A stretch of 8,170 nt of DNA from Planctomycetota bacterium (GTDB lineage Bacteria > Planctomycetota > Planctomycetia > Planctomycetales > Planctomycetaceae), in NCBI GenBank assembly GCA_024278285.1, contig JAJRTM010000527.1, forward strand, positions 1 through 8,170, read 5' to 3'. A model generated the notes under the pieces. The model saw nothing but the letters and a program-made list of their open reading frames with translations, made no database searches and was not told the origin of the DNA. Shown here in pieces: positions 6,750 to 8,170 of the stretch (within the stretch, counting starts at the first letter, position 1; every line of letters starts with the position of its first letter). Both the position numbers and the translations under genes were made by a program.

Positions 6750-7319
6750 ATGCACCAAAAACTCGAAAAACAATTCCGGGAGCGGGCGGTGGAACTGGGC
6801 AATTCCGGCGATCCGGCCGCCTTGCCGGAGCTTGTCGAATTGACGCGTTCGCCGGCTGCCAATGTGCGGCGGCTGGCAGCATCGGCCATCGGCAAGCTAG
6901 CTGGGCTCGCCGATGCCAAGGGCGCGGTGGCTGCCTTGCAACCATTGTTACAGGATAGTCATCCACAGGTGCGGCAATATGCTGTCAAGGCGCTTAAAGC
7001 GTATGGCACGGCAGCCAGGTGCGCGCTGTCGGATTTGCGTGACATTGCCATCAGCCCGGTTGAGAAAGAGTATAATCAGCGTGACGCAAAGCTAGCGGTG
7101 GAAACTATCGAGGAGGCTTTGCGGATCGAAGAGAAGCAAGCTATTCACTGCTGCCAGCGGTGCGGGGTGAAGCTGGAGCCGGATGAATATGTCCGCAGCC
7201 ACAAGGCATTTCAGCGGCCATTCTGTAATTACTGTTTCGACGAGGTGTTTCTGGAACGACGCAACTTTGAAACCAAGGTGGAGCTGCAGAAGAATATCCG
7301 GGCCAAGGATGGGACCTAG
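6750..7319 (+). CDS. HEAT-repeat and zinc-ribbon protein, probably the 5' part of a nuclease gene
   Basis: Of 189 residues, about 17-52 and 58-93 are two HEAT-like helical repeats (PELVELTRSPAANVRRLAAS and LQPLLQDSHPQVRQYAVKAL), a protein-interaction scaffold. A charged linker helix follows, then a zinc ribbon with C135/C138 and C159/C162 in CQRC-x20-CNYC, and a helix LERRNFETKVELQKNIRAKDGT. ATG 6750 has GGGG at 6741-6744; a GTG at 6729 in the same frame overlaps the hairpin and has no ribosome site. The frame stops at TAG 7317-7319 and the nuclease follows at once in the same frame, so this looks like the front of one broken gene. Its first 150 bases are near 69% GC, unlike the cas genes. 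Its role is unknown; no link to CRISPR is shown. Confidence 0.75.
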   Translation: MHQKLEKQFRERAVELGNSGDPAALPELVELTRSPAANVRRLAASAIGKLAGLADAKGAVAALQPLLQDSHPQVRQYAVKALKAYGTAARCALSDLRDIAISPVEKEYNQRDAKLAVETIEEALRIEEKQAIHCCQRCGVKLEPDEYVRSHKAFQRPFCNYCFDEVFLERRNFETKVELQKNIRAKDGT

Positions 7320-7616
7320 GTGCAGTCGGACGGCGAGCGGCTGATCTGCGAAGCCCTGGATGCGGAGCAGATCAGGTATCGTTACGACGAACGCTTTCGC
7401 ATTCTTGATGGTTATGCCATCCGGCCAGACTTCTATCTGCCGGAATTCGATGTCTATATCGAGTATTGGGGAATGGACACTGCCGATTATAAGATCGGCA
7501 TGCTCAAGAAACAGAAGCTTTATCAGCAGCAAGGCAAGAAGCTCGTCTCGCTCTACCCCAAGGACAAGCCGCGGATGCGGGAGCTGTTGTTGAACAAGTT
7601 GGAGAAATATAGATGA
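7320..7616 (+). CDS. PD-(D/E)XK-like nuclease domain, likely 3' part of the HEAT/zinc-ribbon gene
   Basis: The 98-aa product reads as a compact restriction-endonuclease fold: an N-terminal helix with SDGERLICEAL (E6), then a core hairpin RPDFYLPEFDVYIEYWG with acidic residues D37 and E48, then a lysine-rich helix (KKQKLYQQQGKK) and a final strand VSLYP. The third catalytic position after E48 is Y-W, not x-K, so a lysine from the following helix (around K58-K66) may have taken over, as in some family branches. GTG 7320 directly follows the TAG of the upstream frame; AAGGA (7305-7309) ten bases before could support reinitiation. As a free-standing protein it is very short for this fold. A single gene with an amber codon at 7317 is my preferred reading. 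The DNA target is unknown. Confidence 0.72.
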   Translation: MQSDGERLICEALDAEQIRYRYDERFRILDGYAIRPDFYLPEFDVYIEYWGMDTADYKIGMLKKQKLYQQQGKKLVSLYPKDKPRMRELLLNKLEKYR

Positions 7617-7733
7617 CTTGCTTTGCATGTGCTCTGCGGCGTCAGTATGACATGGCGACAGCGGAGTAAGTGGAGAGAAACTATAGCCGCGATGGATGTG
7701 TTTCCAGCGGTAACGATTCTTGGGAATTTGATC
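7617..7733. other. Intergenic region before the Bro-N gene
   Basis: No convincing coding sequence. CTCTGC (7630-7635) and GCGGAG (7661-7666) could pair around an imperfect stem, but the match is short. TTGCAT at 7624-7629 and TATGAC at 7646-7651 are 16 nt apart and could be a poor sigma-70 promoter. I see nothing firm here. Confidence 0.3.
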
Positions 7734-8170
7734 ATGCAAAACAAACTGGTGGTCTTCAAGAACAAGGAAATCCGACGGACGTTGCACAACAACGAGTGGT
7801 GGTTTGTCGTCGAAGATGTCGTGCTGGCGCTGATTGATTCGAAAGATCCGAAGCAGTATATCCAGCGCATGAAACAGCGCGACCCGGAACTTGGCAAAGG
7901 GTGGGTACAGATTGTACATACCCTTTCGGTCAAGACAGCCGGTGGCAGTCAGCGGATGTTGTGCGCCAACACCGAAGGCATCTTTCGGATCATCCAGTCT
8001 ATCCCCTCGCCCAAGGCCGAGCCGTTTAAACGCTGGCTGGCCAAGGTCGGTTATGAACGGGTCCAGGAGATCGAGGACCCGGAGCTGGCAAGCAAGCGAA
8101 CCAAGGCCATCTACCGGGCCAAGGGCTATTCCGATGCCTGGATTGAAAAACGGATGCGCGGCATTACCGT
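7734..8170 (+). CDS. Bro-N domain protein (phage antirepressor-like), 3' end cut by window
   Basis: The frame is open from ATG 7734 to the window end (145 full codons). It begins MQNKLVVFKNKEIRRTLHNN followed by EWWFVVEDVVLALIDSKDPK, the typical Bro-N start, in which the domain binds DNA; later come CANTEGIFRIIQSIPSPKAE and FKRWLAKVGYERVQEIEDPE, then RAKGYSDAWIEKRM, which are typical of the bacterial Bro-N/DinD-like branch. In-frame ATGs at 7647 and 7692 add non-family sequence and lack a well-spaced ribosome site; the site for 7734 is also weak (TGGGAA at 7721-7726). Such genes are found in prophages and also as chromosomal genes of unknown role. Its composition matches the nuclease segment, not the cas genes. 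Confidence 0.85.
   Translation, partial: MQNKLVVFKNKEIRRTLHNNEWWFVVEDVVLALIDSKDPKQYIQRMKQRDPELGKGWVQIVHTLSVKTAGGSQRMLCANTEGIFRIIQSIPSPKAEPFKRWLAKVGYERVQEIEDPELASKRTKAIYRAKGYSDAWIEKRMRGIT

Noticed and set aside
7092..7919. Long open frame of 275 codons on the minus strand
   Set aside because: It lies opposite the nuclease and Bro-N genes, both of which have recognisable families; the minus-strand product shows no domain.

Overview
The window carries the effector half of a type I-C (Dvulg-type) CRISPR-Cas operon followed by a compositionally different segment. The organism is a bacterium I cannot place. The large unclassified cas genes and the nuclease and Bro-N genes would fit an anaerobic deltaproteobacterium-like or PVC-like genome, but this is a weak inference.

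Layout. Positions 1-120 hold a degenerate repeat of AAC-type motifs phased every 8-9 nt. Positions 120-239 are a non-coding leader with one 8-bp inverted repeat. Then, all on the + strand and tightly packed, come cas3 (240-2591, GTG start), cas5c (2603-3349), cas8c (3330-5716, broken by a 1-nt frameshift near 3984-3988), an internal in-frame gene for the small subunit Cas11c (5291-5716), and cas7c (5716-6702). Junctions are 11 nt, a 20-nt overlap and a 1-nt TAATG overlap, each with a Shine-Dalgarno sequence, so this looks like one transcription unit. Cas5c (crRNA processing, 5' handle), Cas7c (backbone), Cas8c (PAM recognition/large subunit) and Cas11c (small subunit) would form Cascade/I-C, which recruits the Cas3 nuclease-helicase. 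cas4, cas1, cas2 and a CRISPR array, which normally follow cas7 in I-C loci, are absent from the 1.47 kb downstream.

Downstream of a short hairpin (6708-6728) the GC content jumps. Hand counts of 60-base rows give about 35% inside cas7c (5881-5940) and about 68-70% at 6781-6900. There lie a HEAT-repeat plus zinc-ribbon protein (6750-7319) and a PD-(D/E)XK-like nuclease (7320-7616). They share one reading frame separated by a single TAG codon, so they are probably one gene interrupted by an amber stop. A Bro-N family gene (7734 to the window end) is cut by the window edge.

The most interesting features are in cas8c. The reconstructed protein would be about 795 aa, roughly 200 aa longer than usual, because it carries two tandem copies of a 90-residue charged helical module. 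The frameshift lies inside the second copy, outside the conserved core.
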